DNA of 6,762 nucleotides from an uncultured Bacteroides sp. (GTDB taxonomy: Bacteria > Bacteroidota > Bacteroidia > Bacteroidales > Bacteroidaceae): NCBI GenBank assembly GCA_959606905.1, contig CAUHML010000167.1, forward strand, positions 1-6,762, in the 5' to 3' direction. The notes beneath the pieces were generated by a model. That model saw only the letters and a program-made list of their open reading frames with translations. It ran no database searches and had not been told where the DNA came from. The position numbers were made by a program, and so were the translations under genes. This document shows, piece after piece, positions 1-6,720 of the stretch (position 1 is the stretch's first letter; each line of letters opens with the position of its first letter).

Positions 1-901
1 TGAGAATCTCGTTACAATCGCAGCCATCCACTCCACCTGTTTTAAAAACCAAATTCTTGCCATACATATCAGGTAAAGGAAGAAGTTGTGGTTTATCATA
101 GAGGGCTACAATCGTGACAATAGCATTAGGACGGGCACAATCCCAAGCCAAATGGAAGGAATCGTCACTCCCTGCCACTTCCAAAACGACATCTGCACCA
201 CCATGGTCACTATTCTTGAGAACAAAATCTTTGCAGTTTTCCGGTTCAGTCACCAACACATCAGGATAATGCTCACAGACAAACCGAATTCTTTCAGGAG
301 ACTTTTCACAGACAATAATGCGTTTGGGTTTCTTCAGCATCACACACAACAAAGTACAAATCCCGGTAGGTCCGGCACCGATGATAAGAACAGTATCTTC
401 CTCGGTAATTTCCGAGATGCGTGCTGCCCAAAAACCTGTTGCAAGCACATCACCGACAAACAAAGCTTGTTCATCACTCACTGTATCCGGAATACGGTTC
501 AAACCCTGATCCGCATAAGGAACTCTGACATATTCCGCCTGACCGCCATCAATTCGGCAACCTAAAGCCCAACCGCCATTAGGATCAGTACAGTTATTCA
601 CATATCCATGCTTACAGAAAAAACACTCACCGCAGAAAGTTTCGACATTCACAGTCACCCTGTCACCAGGCTTCACCGAAGTGACATCAGCCCCTACTTG
701 TTCTACCACACCTACCATTTCATGCCCGACAGTTATTCCGGGCACAGCACGCGGCACACTGCCATGTTTAATATGAAGATCACTGGTGCAGATGCTACCA
801 AGTGTTACACGCACGACTGCATCCCGTGAATCCTTTATTTCCGGTCTTGCTTTCTCCTGCAATTCAAACTTTCCGTGTTCAATATATGTGTATGCAAGCA
901 T
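1..901 (-). CDS. Zinc-dependent medium-chain alcohol dehydrogenase, 3' end cut by window edge
   Basis: This gene reads leftward without a stop for 300 codons and runs off position 1, so about 45-50 C-terminal residues are missing if it has the family's usual ~345. Visible in the translation are Cys38, the GHE motif His60-Glu61 and Asp151, which match the catalytic zinc ligands Cys37/His59/Asp150 of the Thermoanaerobacter brockii secondary alcohol dehydrogenase with a one-residue offset. Cys90, Cys93, Cys96 and Cys104 form the structural-zinc lobe, which the T. brockii enzyme lacks. GAGPTG at 175-180 is the Rossmann dinucleotide-binding motif. It should oxidise an alcohol or polyol, or reduce the carbonyl, with NAD(P) in the cytoplasm; the substrate cannot be told. 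An in-frame ATG lies six codons upstream (917-919), but the start at 901 is preferred because GAGGAGG sits 5 nt before it. The gene is divergent from the helicase and visibly richer in G+C (30 of 60 bases at 661-720, against 23 of 60 at 6001-6060). Confidence 0.93.
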   Translation of the reverse strand, partial: MLAYTYIEHGKFELQEKARPEIKDSRDAVVRVTLGSICTSDLHIKHGSVPRAVPGITVGHEMVGVVEQVGADVTSVKPGDRVTVNVETFCGECFFCKHGYVNNCTDPNGGWALGCRIDGGQAEYVRVPYADQGLNRIPDTVSDEQALFVGDVLATGFWAARISEITEEDTVLIIGAGPTGICTLLCVMLKKPKRIIVCEKSPERIRFVCEHYPDVLVTEPENCKDFVLKNSDHGGADVVLEVAGSDDSFHLAWDCARPNAIVTIVALYDKPQLLPLPDMYGKNLVFKTGGVDGCDCNEIL

Positions 902-906
902 AATAT

Positions 907-913
907 CCTCCTC
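907..913 (-). promoter_or_regulatory. Strong Shine-Dalgarno site of the dehydrogenase gene
   Basis: On the minus strand GAGGAGG stands 5 nt before the ATG at 901-899. It decides the start: the alternative in-frame ATG at 919 lies upstream of this site and only about 8 nt from the predicted transcription start. Such a strong site is unusual here, because the other three genes in the window have no comparable one. Confidence 0.75.
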
Positions 914-933
914 GTTCATTAATATATACCTTG

Positions 934-963
934 CAAAGATAATGATTTCATTGGCAAAACAAA
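934..963 (-). promoter_or_regulatory. Bacteroides-type promoter of the dehydrogenase gene
   Basis: Read on the minus strand, TTTG (963-960) is followed after 18 nt by TATCTTTG (941-934), a full match to the Bacteroides -7 consensus TAnnTTTG, with a spacing close to the usual ~19. It predicts transcription starting near 927 and a leader of about 25 nt before the ATG at 901. The assignment is by pattern only. Confidence 0.6.
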
Positions 964-1021
964 TCTCTTTTATCACGTTCAATACTCCCAAACCGAATCT
1001 CACTCTATATTTATAACAATA

Positions 1022-1066
1022 CAAAGCTGAATAAAGTCATTCACTGTTTTTTCTACTTCAGCTTTG
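1022..1066. repeat. 10-bp perfect inverted repeat in the divergent intergenic region
   Basis: CAAAGCTGAA at 1022-1031 is mirrored exactly by TTCAGCTTTG at 1057-1066, with 25 nt between the arms. The right arm contains the TTTG proposed as the -33 box of the helicase promoter, so it could be an operator for a dimeric or looping regulator. No gene ends nearby, and no T-run follows either arm on its strand, so a terminator is unlikely. Binding is not shown by the sequence. Confidence 0.45.
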
Positions 1067-1093
1067 ATATTCTGGAAAATATTCTTACTTTTA
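1063..1093 (+). promoter_or_regulatory. Candidate promoter of the helicase-nuclease gene
   Basis: TTTG (1063-1066) is followed after 19 nt by TACTTTTA (1086-1093), which matches the Bacteroides -7 consensus TAnnTTTG except at the last base. The predicted transcription start near 1100 would leave a leader of about 50 nt. The -33 box lies inside the right arm of the inverted repeat at 1022-1066. Confidence 0.5.
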
Positions 1094-1150
1094 TATCCTA
1101 AATAATAAATAAAAACAGCAGCATGACTTATTATATTTACACACAAGCCT

Positions 1151-3928
1151 ATGATAGATACTTCCGAAAATCTGATTATTATAAAAGGTCAAATCAAGAC
1201 TCCTGAAATAGAAAGTTGCCAAAATCATAATGGCAACTATAAGGTAGTATTCCGGAATGTTCCCAGTGCGTATACTTACAAAGAAGAAAATGTCCTTTGG
1301 CTGACTGATCCGGACAAACCGGACCCCAATAATTATCAAATAATCAGTAAAGGGAGAACTTTATCAAACATCAAAGCCTTATCTATTTTTAAGGCCGGAT
1401 CACACAACTATTGGCACATTCGTTTTCTGAATGGTAAAGAGTATGATTACAGAGAAAAGGACTTAGAAATTATCGAATCATGCTTGGGAGAGAGTCGTTC
1501 GAAAAGTATATTCGAATATTTGAAGAAAGTTGCCGATGCGAACGAATTGAAAGCTGATGACGGAACGAAGCTATTGGCAAAACAATATGAAAAGATTCAT
1601 TTCATCGCAAACAACAGAGCTATTGCTGTATATCTGAATCCTCAAAAATATAAAATGCAGACCCGGACTGCCTCAACCTTGATTTTTCCTTTCGGTTGTA
1701 ATGCAAGCCAGCAAAAAGCAGTCCAGGCAGCTTTTGAGAATCAAATCAGTGTTGTGCAAGGACCTCCGGGAACTGGAAAGACCCAAACGATTCTGAACAT
1801 CATTGCCAATATCCTTGTGCGTGGTAAGACTGTTCAGGTAGTATCTAATAATAACTCCGCCATTGTCAATGTACTTGAGAAGTTATCCAAATACGATATG
1901 GGATTCATTGTTGCATTGCTTGGCAGCACAGCTAACAAAGAGAAATTCATCGAGACTCAAGAAGAGGAAAAACAATATCCGGAGAACTTTGAGTCATGGC
2001 ATGATGCAGATGCCGACCAACCTCAATTTCTCAATCAGATACATCATCAGACCGAAGAACTAAAAAGCATATTTTCCAAACAGGAACGCCTTGCCATGGC
2101 AAGACAGGAAATACAAGCTTTAAAAATAGAGTGGCAACATTATCTGCAAGAGTTCGGAACAAAAGAATTTACTCTCCAACAACGAAAGAGTTCCAGCTCG
2201 GCAGACCTTCTGAATTTATGGAATGAATGTCAACAATTTGCAGAAAAAGAGCAATCATCAAGTCTCCGGGGAATAGCAGCTTTTATTCAACGGTTGAAAT
2301 GGTTATTCTTTAAATTCAGGAGCAAAGCGATTTGTAAAATCCCCGATAAAGGTTTTTATAAACGGGAGATGAGTTTGATTATCGCCGACTTCCAAATCTT
2401 ATTCTACCAAACAAAGTACGCAGAACTGGAAGTCGAAATAGACACATTAGAAAAGGAGCTTGCCAACAAAGATGCAGCAGAAATGGCTAGACAAATGGCC
2501 GATACATCAATGAAATATCTAAAGAATCAGTTATTTCATACCTATGGCAATAATCATGACAAGCCCATCTTTACGCTCCCTGATCTAAGAAATAATTGGC
2601 GAGAGGTACAAAAAGAATACCCTATTATATTAAGTACGACCTTTTCATCATTAAGCAGTCTGCAACGAGATGCCGTATATGATTATATCATTATGGACGA
2701 AGCGTCGCAGGTTTCCGTTGAAACCGGAGCTTTAGCCTTGTCATGTGCTAAAAATGCAATCATTGTCGGTGACACCATGCAACTTCCCAATGTGGTCACG
2801 GAAGAAAATAAGGAAAAGCTAAACTTTATCGCTAATGCCTGCCTGATTAAGCCGGAATATGATTGTGCCAATATGAGTTTTTTGCAATCCATCTGCAAAG
2901 TTATTCCGAATATACCACAGACCTTGTTACGGGAACATTATCGATGCCATCCCCGAATCATCAACTTCTGTAATCAGAAATTTTATGGTGGAGATCTTGT
3001 CATCATGACACGTGATAAAGGAGAAGAGGATGTCATTTGTGCCATACGGACAGCCAAAGGTAATCACTCCCGCAGTCACATGAATCAACGGGAAATAGAT
3101 GTTATCAAAGAGGAAGTACTACCGAATCTATCTTATGAAACAGATGAAATTGGCGTCATAGCTCCATATAACAAACAAGTAGATGCAGTAAAATCCGCAC
3201 TTGAAGAGGATATTGATGTCGCAACAGTCCATAAATTTCAGGGAAGAGAAAAGGATGCTATCATTATGACCACTGTCGACGATGTCATCACTTCCTTTTC
3301 CGACGATCCCAACCTGCTCAATGTTGCTGTTTCGCGGGCTAAGTCACAATTCTATTTAGTCGTATCGGGAAACGAACAACCCAAAGACTGCAATATCAGC
3401 GATTTGATCGCTTATATCGAATATAACAATGGCACTGTTTCCACCAGTAAGATTCATTCTATATTCGATTATCTATATGAGCAATATACAGATGCCCGAA
3501 TTGCCTATTTGAAGAAGCACAAGAAAATATCCGAATACGATTCCGAGAATCTTACATTTGCCTTACTTGAAGATATCCTGAAAGAAAATATCAATATGCG
3601 TCATTTGAATATCATTTGCCATTTACCACTCTATATGTTGATTCAGGATTATTCTCTATTGAATGAAGAGGAAAGCAAATATGCTGCAAATATAAATACT
3701 CATATTGATTTTCTAATTTATAATCGTGTGAGTAAACAACCGGTATTGGCTATTGAGACGGATGGTTATGCATTCCACAAATCGGGGACGAGTCAGTCAG
3801 AACGTGATATTAAAAAGGATCGTATTTTAGAGTTGTACGGAATTCCGTTAGTGAGATTGTCTACTATTGGTAGTAATGAGAAGAAAGTTATTGGAGATAA
3901 GTTAAGTGAAGTATTAAACTTGCATTAG
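1151..3928 (+). CDS. Superfamily 1 helicase fused to a C-terminal PD-(D/E)xK (Vsr-like) nuclease domain
   Basis: This 925-residue protein carries a full set of UPF1/DNA2-type SF1 helicase motifs (AAA_11/AAA_12): Walker A GPPGTGKT at 204-211, Walker B DEASQ at 516-520, VGDTMQLP at 539-546, REHYRCHP at 594-601, VHKFQGRE at 693-700 and the arginine-finger motif VAVSRAK at 725-731. Between Walker A and Walker B lies an insertion (roughly 275-490) rich in charged heptad-like helices, with an aromatic, basic stretch at 378-390. The last ~75 residues resemble the restriction-endonuclease fold of Vsr, DUF559 and MTES_1575 proteins: Asp853, then Glu869-x-Asp871-Gly, His876, and a D-x-x-K-D-R helix at 886-891. 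The N-terminal ~150 residues are not recognised. The likely action is ATP-driven translocation on nucleic acid coupled to cleavage, in defence or repair; this is inference. It is not HsdR, which is an SF2 motor with an N-terminal nuclease. The start ATG has no Shine-Dalgarno site, so the N-terminus is less certain than the rest. The gene is probably monocistronic, 245 bp before hsdM. Confidence 0.88.
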   Translation: MIDTSENLIIIKGQIKTPEIESCQNHNGNYKVVFRNVPSAYTYKEENVLWLTDPDKPDPNNYQIISKGRTLSNIKALSIFKAGSHNYWHIRFLNGKEYDYREKDLEIIESCLGESRSKSIFEYLKKVADANELKADDGTKLLAKQYEKIHFIANNRAIAVYLNPQKYKMQTRTASTLIFPFGCNASQQKAVQAAFENQISVVQGPPGTGKTQTILNIIANILVRGKTVQVVSNNNSAIVNVLEKLSKYDMGFIVALLGSTANKEKFIETQEEEKQYPENFESWHDADADQPQFLNQIHHQTEELKSIFSKQERLAMARQEIQALKIEWQHYLQEFGTKEFTLQQRKSSSSADLLNLWNECQQFAEKEQSSSLRGIAAFIQRLKWLFFKFRSKAICKIPDKGFYKREMSLIIADFQILFYQTKYAELEVEIDTLEKELANKDAAEMARQMADTSMKYLKNQLFHTYGNNHDKPIFTLPDLRNNWREVQKEYPIILSTTFSSLSSLQRDAVYDYIIMDEASQVSVETGALALSCAKNAIIVGDTMQLPNVVTEENKEKLNFIANACLIKPEYDCANMSFLQSICKVIPNIPQTLLREHYRCHPRIINFCNQKFYGGDLVIMTRDKGEEDVICAIRTAKGNHSRSHMNQREIDVIKEEVLPNLSYETDEIGVIAPYNKQVDAVKSALEEDIDVATVHKFQGREKDAIIMTTVDDVITSFSDDPNLLNVAVSRAKSQFYLVVSGNEQPKDCNISDLIAYIEYNNGTVSTSKIHSIFDYLYEQYTDARIAYLKKHKKISEYDSENLTFALLEDILKENINMRHLNIICHLPLYMLIQDYSLLNEEESKYAANINTHIDFLIYNRVSKQPVLAIETDGYAFHKSGTSQSERDIKKDRILELYGIPLVRLSTIGSNEKKVIGDKLSEVLNLH

Positions 3929-3949
3929 AATGTTCATTGCAAATCATAT

Positions 3950-3993
3950 TTTTTTGTTAGAATAGGAGTTTCTGCATATTCTAACAACCAAAA
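3950..3993. repeat. Long hairpin (11-bp perfect stem) between helicase gene and hsdM
   Basis: TTGTTAGAATA at 3954-3964 pairs perfectly with TATTCTAACAA at 3977-3987 around a 12-nt loop. After a CC bulge (3988-3989) a further TTTT (3950-3953) can pair with AAAA (3990-3993). It begins 21 nt after the helicase stop codon, which fits a transcript-end structure, but the T-run lies before the stem rather than after it, so it is not a standard intrinsic terminator on either strand. It could instead stabilise the 3' end, bind a protein, or be a mobile-element relic. Confidence 0.5.
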
Positions 3994-4088
3994 GAATAAA
4001 TTTTACTCCAACTATAACAATTACATCAATAATAATGCCTACATTTACTTCTCATTTAAAGTATGACAGCACTATGGAAATTATTTTC

Positions 4089-4096
4089 TACTTTTG
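4089..4096 (+). promoter_or_regulatory. Candidate -7 box for hsdM and the downstream locus
   Basis: TACTTTTG is a full match to TAnnTTTG and lies 77 nt before the hsdM ATG, giving a predicted leader of about 70 nt. No TTTG stands at the usual ~19-nt distance upstream, so the promoter is either weak, activator-dependent or a chance match. It is the best candidate in the 245-bp gap. Confidence 0.4.
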
Positions 4097-4173
4097 CATC
4101 AACCTCATTAAAAGTTTCTATGAACTTAAAGTGAGCACATAAACATTAATCACAATGACAAAAATATAATAGT

Positions 4174-5679
4174 ATGGCAAAGACAAATACAGCCGAATTA
4201 GGATTTGAAAAACAAATATGGAAAGCAGCTGATTTATTACGTGGCAACATGGATGCATCAGAATATAAATCAGTCGTTTTAGGACTTATTTTCCTTAAAT
4301 ATATATCAGACAGTTTCGAAGCAAAACATCAAGCTCTTATCAATGAAGGAGAAGGCTTTGAGGAAGACAAAGATGAATATTCCTATGAGCATATTTTCTT
4401 TGTTCCCAAAGAGGCTCGTTGGTCGGTCATAGCAGAAGCAGCACATACTCCGGAGATTGGTACTGTCATCGACAACGCCATGCGACTGATAGAGAAAGAA
4501 AATCCTCGTTTAAAAGGGATTCTTCCTAAAAACTTCGCACGACCAGAATTAGATAAACGCCGTTTAGGGGATGTTGTGGACTTATTTACAAACGTTCAAA
4601 TGAAAGAACATGGGGACAGCAAAGATATACTGGGGCGTACCTATGAATATTGCCTCTCCAAATTTGCAGAAGCGGAAGGTAAGCTTGCCGGTGAATTTTT
4701 CACACCTTCATGTATTGTCCGTACATTAGTTGAAGTACTTCAGCCATATAGCGGACGCGTATACGATCCGGCTTGCGGTTCTGGTGGCATGTTTGTACAA
4801 TCAGCCAAATTTATCGAACGACATCATGGAAATATCAATAACATATCAGTATTCGGTCAAGACAGCAATCCTACTACATGGAAAATGGCTCAAATGAATC
4901 TGGCGATTCGAGGCATTGAGCCTGACCTTGGAAAATTCAACGCTGACACATTTTTTGATGACCAGCATCCTACACTAAAGGCTGATTACATTCTAGCAAA
5001 CCCTCCGTTTAACCTAAGTGATTGGGGAGCAAACAAACTTCAGGATGATGTACGCTGGAAATATGGTATACCTCCTGCTGGAAATGCCAACTTTGCCTGG
5101 CTTCAACACATGATTCATCATCTTTCCCCCAAAGGACGTATAGGAATGGTACTTGCCAATGGTTCTCTATCCTCGCAAACAGGCGGTGAAGGAACTATCC
5201 GCGAAAATATTATAAAGGCAGATCTAATAGAAGGTATCATAGCATTACCTTCCCAACTTTTTTATACGACAGGTATTCCAGTCTCTTTATGGTTCCTCAA
5301 CCGGGCTAAAAAACAAACGAATAAAATATTGTTCGTTGATGCCCGCAACATGGGTAGCATGATTACCCGTAAACTCCGTGAATTATCCGAAGAAGATATA
5401 ATGAAAATAGCGGGTACTTTTGATGCTTTCAATTCAGGAACTTTAGAAAATGAAAAAGGTTATTGTGCTGTTGTATCAATAGAGGATGTAGCCAAACAAG
5501 ATTATATCCTCACCCCGGGACGGTATGTAGGAATTGCAGAAACAGAAGATGACGGAGAACCGTTTCAAGAAAAAATGGAACGTTTGACTTCTGAATTATC
5601 TGATTTATTTGCACAATCCCATGACCTCGAAGAAGAAATTCGCAAACAATTATCTAGTATAGGATTCACAATCAAATAA
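4174..5679 (+). CDS. hsdM: Type I restriction-modification system DNA methyltransferase subunit (M)
   Basis: HsdM transfers a methyl group from S-adenosylmethionine to the N6 of adenine within a bipartite site chosen by HsdS; M2S1 methylates, and with HsdR the complex also restricts. At 501 residues it has normal length. The N-terminal HsdM_N domain (about 8-150) carries the typical opening with LGLIFLKYISD near 36-46. The N6_Mtase domain follows, with GEFFTP at 173-178, motif I DPACGSGG at 198-205 (SAM binding) and motif IV NPPF at 276-279 (catalytic). The C-terminus (about 462-495) is charged and likely a coiled coil, the part that in this family contacts HsdS. No Shine-Dalgarno site precedes the ATG, as is common in Bacteroidales. 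Nothing is truncated and the catalytic residues are intact. The recombinase gene follows after 48 bp, probably in the same operon; hsdS and hsdR are not in the window. Confidence 0.96.
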   Translation: MAKTNTAELGFEKQIWKAADLLRGNMDASEYKSVVLGLIFLKYISDSFEAKHQALINEGEGFEEDKDEYSYEHIFFVPKEARWSVIAEAAHTPEIGTVIDNAMRLIEKENPRLKGILPKNFARPELDKRRLGDVVDLFTNVQMKEHGDSKDILGRTYEYCLSKFAEAEGKLAGEFFTPSCIVRTLVEVLQPYSGRVYDPACGSGGMFVQSAKFIERHHGNINNISVFGQDSNPTTWKMAQMNLAIRGIEPDLGKFNADTFFDDQHPTLKADYILANPPFNLSDWGANKLQDDVRWKYGIPPAGNANFAWLQHMIHHLSPKGRIGMVLANGSLSSQTGGEGTIRENIIKADLIEGIIALPSQLFYTTGIPVSLWFLNRAKKQTNKILFVDARNMGSMITRKLRELSEEDIMKIAGTFDAFNSGTLENEKGYCAVVSIEDVAKQDYILTPGRYVGIAETEDDGEPFQEKMERLTSELSDLFAQSHDLEEEIRKQLSSIGFTIK

Positions 5680-5687
5680 ATATTACT

Positions 5688-5729
5688 ATATTCTTCGATT
5701 TATTAATTAACTCAATAATAGAAGAATAT
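5688..5729 (+). promoter_or_regulatory. Hairpin covering the recombinase start codon
   Basis: ATATTCTTC at 5688-5696 is exactly complementary to GAAGAATAT at 5721-5729. Inside, after a small internal loop, TTATT (5700-5704) can pair with AATAA (5714-5718), leaving a 9-nt loop. The right arm includes the purine-rich AGAAG before the start codon and the first two bases of the ATG (5728-5730). In mRNA made from hsdM onward this would hide the initiation site of the recombinase. As DNA it is also an inverted repeat that a recombinase could bind. Both roles are inferred from the base pairing alone. Confidence 0.5.
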
Positions 5730-6720
5730 GAAAGAAAATTTGATTCAAGAAATTAGCAATGCGATGACAGATGTTTTAAGTATAGAACAAATGGCTCAAC
5801 TTAATGGAGTATTACTTCAAGTTATAAGTAAATACACCATTACAAAAGACGGTGAGAAAGAGCATGAAAATGCTGCTACAAACGACCGTCTGCTTGAAAT
5901 CTTTTTGTCCGCAAAGCAAGTTGAAGGCTGTACTACTCCGACTATCAAATATTATAGTTCAACAGTCAAACAACTTTTCAAGACTATGCCTAAAAAAGTA
6001 GTAAACTATTCTACAGAAGATATACGAGCATACTTGGCTGTATTCCAACGCAAGCATAAGTCCAGTAAAGTGACAATAGATAATATTCGACGAATCTTTT
6101 CTTCTTTCTTTTCATGGCTTGAAGAAGAGGATTATATCATAAAGAGTCCTATACATAGAATCCATAAAGTAAAAACCGGCACACAAATCAAAGAGGTACT
6201 TACTGATGAAAACATCGAACACCTTCGCGATAACTGTACGGAAATTCGTGACCTTGCAATGATTGATCTCTTATGCTCAACTGGAATGCGTGTCGGTGAA
6301 TTAGTAAAACTAAACCGAGAAGACATCAATTTTAACGAACGAGAATGCATCGTTTTTGGCAAAGGCAATAAAGAACGAATAGTATATTTCAATGCAAGAG
6401 CTAAAATACATCTGCAACAATATCTTAGCTCCCGTAAAGACAGAAACAAAGCATTATTTGTCTCTCTTGCCAAGCCACATAATCGACTGCAAATATCGGG
6501 TGTAGAGGTTCGACTACGTAAAATTGGACACTCTTCAAAAATAGCTCGTGTCCATCCTCACAAATTCCGACGAACACTTGCTACAATGGCTATAGACAAA
6601 GGAATGCCTGTAGAACAAGTACAGAAACTACTCGGTCATGTAAAAATTGATACTACCATGCATTATGCTATGGTTAATCAAAATAACGTAAAACTATCTC
6701 ATCGTAAATACATTAATTAA
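5728..6720 (+). CDS. Tyrosine site-specific recombinase (XerC/D-like), probable hsdS shuffling enzyme
   Basis: This 330-residue protein has the full tyrosine-recombinase catalytic set: Arg188 (TGMRVGEL), Lys212 (GKGNKER), His278 and Arg281 (HKFR), His304 (LLGH) and the nucleophile Tyr313. The spacings Arg-Lys (24), Arg-His (23) and His-Tyr (9) are those of E. coli XerD. The SAM-like core-binding domain is at about 50-150; the first ~50 residues are an extension absent from XerD and predicted helical. It cuts and rejoins DNA through a 3'-phosphotyrosine intermediate. Placed 48 bp after hsdM, it matches Bacteroides type I loci in which such an enzyme inverts hsdS segments between inverted repeats; the substrate repeats would be right of the window. 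The final 42 bases after its stop show no gene. Alternatives are a phage or transposon integrase, less likely given the position. There is no clear ribosome binding site, and the start codon lies in a hairpin. Confidence 0.92.
   Translation: MKENLIQEISNAMTDVLSIEQMAQLNGVLLQVISKYTITKDGEKEHENAATNDRLLEIFLSAKQVEGCTTPTIKYYSSTVKQLFKTMPKKVVNYSTEDIRAYLAVFQRKHKSSKVTIDNIRRIFSSFFSWLEEEDYIIKSPIHRIHKVKTGTQIKEVLTDENIEHLRDNCTEIRDLAMIDLLCSTGMRVGELVKLNREDINFNERECIVFGKGNKERIVYFNARAKIHLQQYLSSRKDRNKALFVSLAKPHNRLQISGVEVRLRKIGHSSKIARVHPHKFRRTLATMAIDKGMPVEQVQKLLGHVKIDTTMHYAMVNQNNVKLSHRKYIN

Noticed and set aside
86..565. 159-codon plus-strand reading frame over the left end.
   Set aside because: It lies antisense to the dehydrogenase, whose conserved zinc and Rossmann motifs show that the minus strand is coding.
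1123..1206. Alternative start ATG at 1123, giving a 27-residue reading frame that overlaps the helicase start in another frame.
   Set aside because: It stops at 1206, has no ribosome binding site and cannot join the helicase frame without a frameshift, for which there is no other sign; the helicase N-terminus from 1151 reads normally.
1151..3928. Helicase gene as the restriction subunit hsdR of the neighbouring type I system.
   Set aside because: HsdR proteins are SF2 motors with an N-terminal nuclease domain. This protein has SF1 motifs (REHYRCHP, VAVSRAK) and its nuclease-like domain at the C-terminus, and it is separated from hsdM by 245 bp with a hairpin and a promoter-like box.
3920..3955. 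TTGCA/TGCAA stem around the helicase stop codon followed by a T-run, as an intrinsic terminator.
   Set aside because: The stem has only five pairs with a 13-nt loop, and the T-run starts several bases after it; too weak to call.
4035..4142. 35-codon plus-strand reading frame between helicase gene and hsdM.
   Set aside because: It resembles nothing known to me, has no ribosome binding site, and its middle contains the -7 box proposed for hsdM. A frame of this length is expected by chance.
4155..4169. Five-codon upstream reading frame just before hsdM.
   Set aside because: Too short to distinguish from chance in AT-rich leader sequence, and it has no attenuator-like structure around it.
6132..6473. 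113-codon minus-strand reading frame.
   Set aside because: It is antisense to the recombinase catalytic domain, where the plus strand encodes conserved Arg188 and Lys212; no promoter or ribosome binding site supports it.
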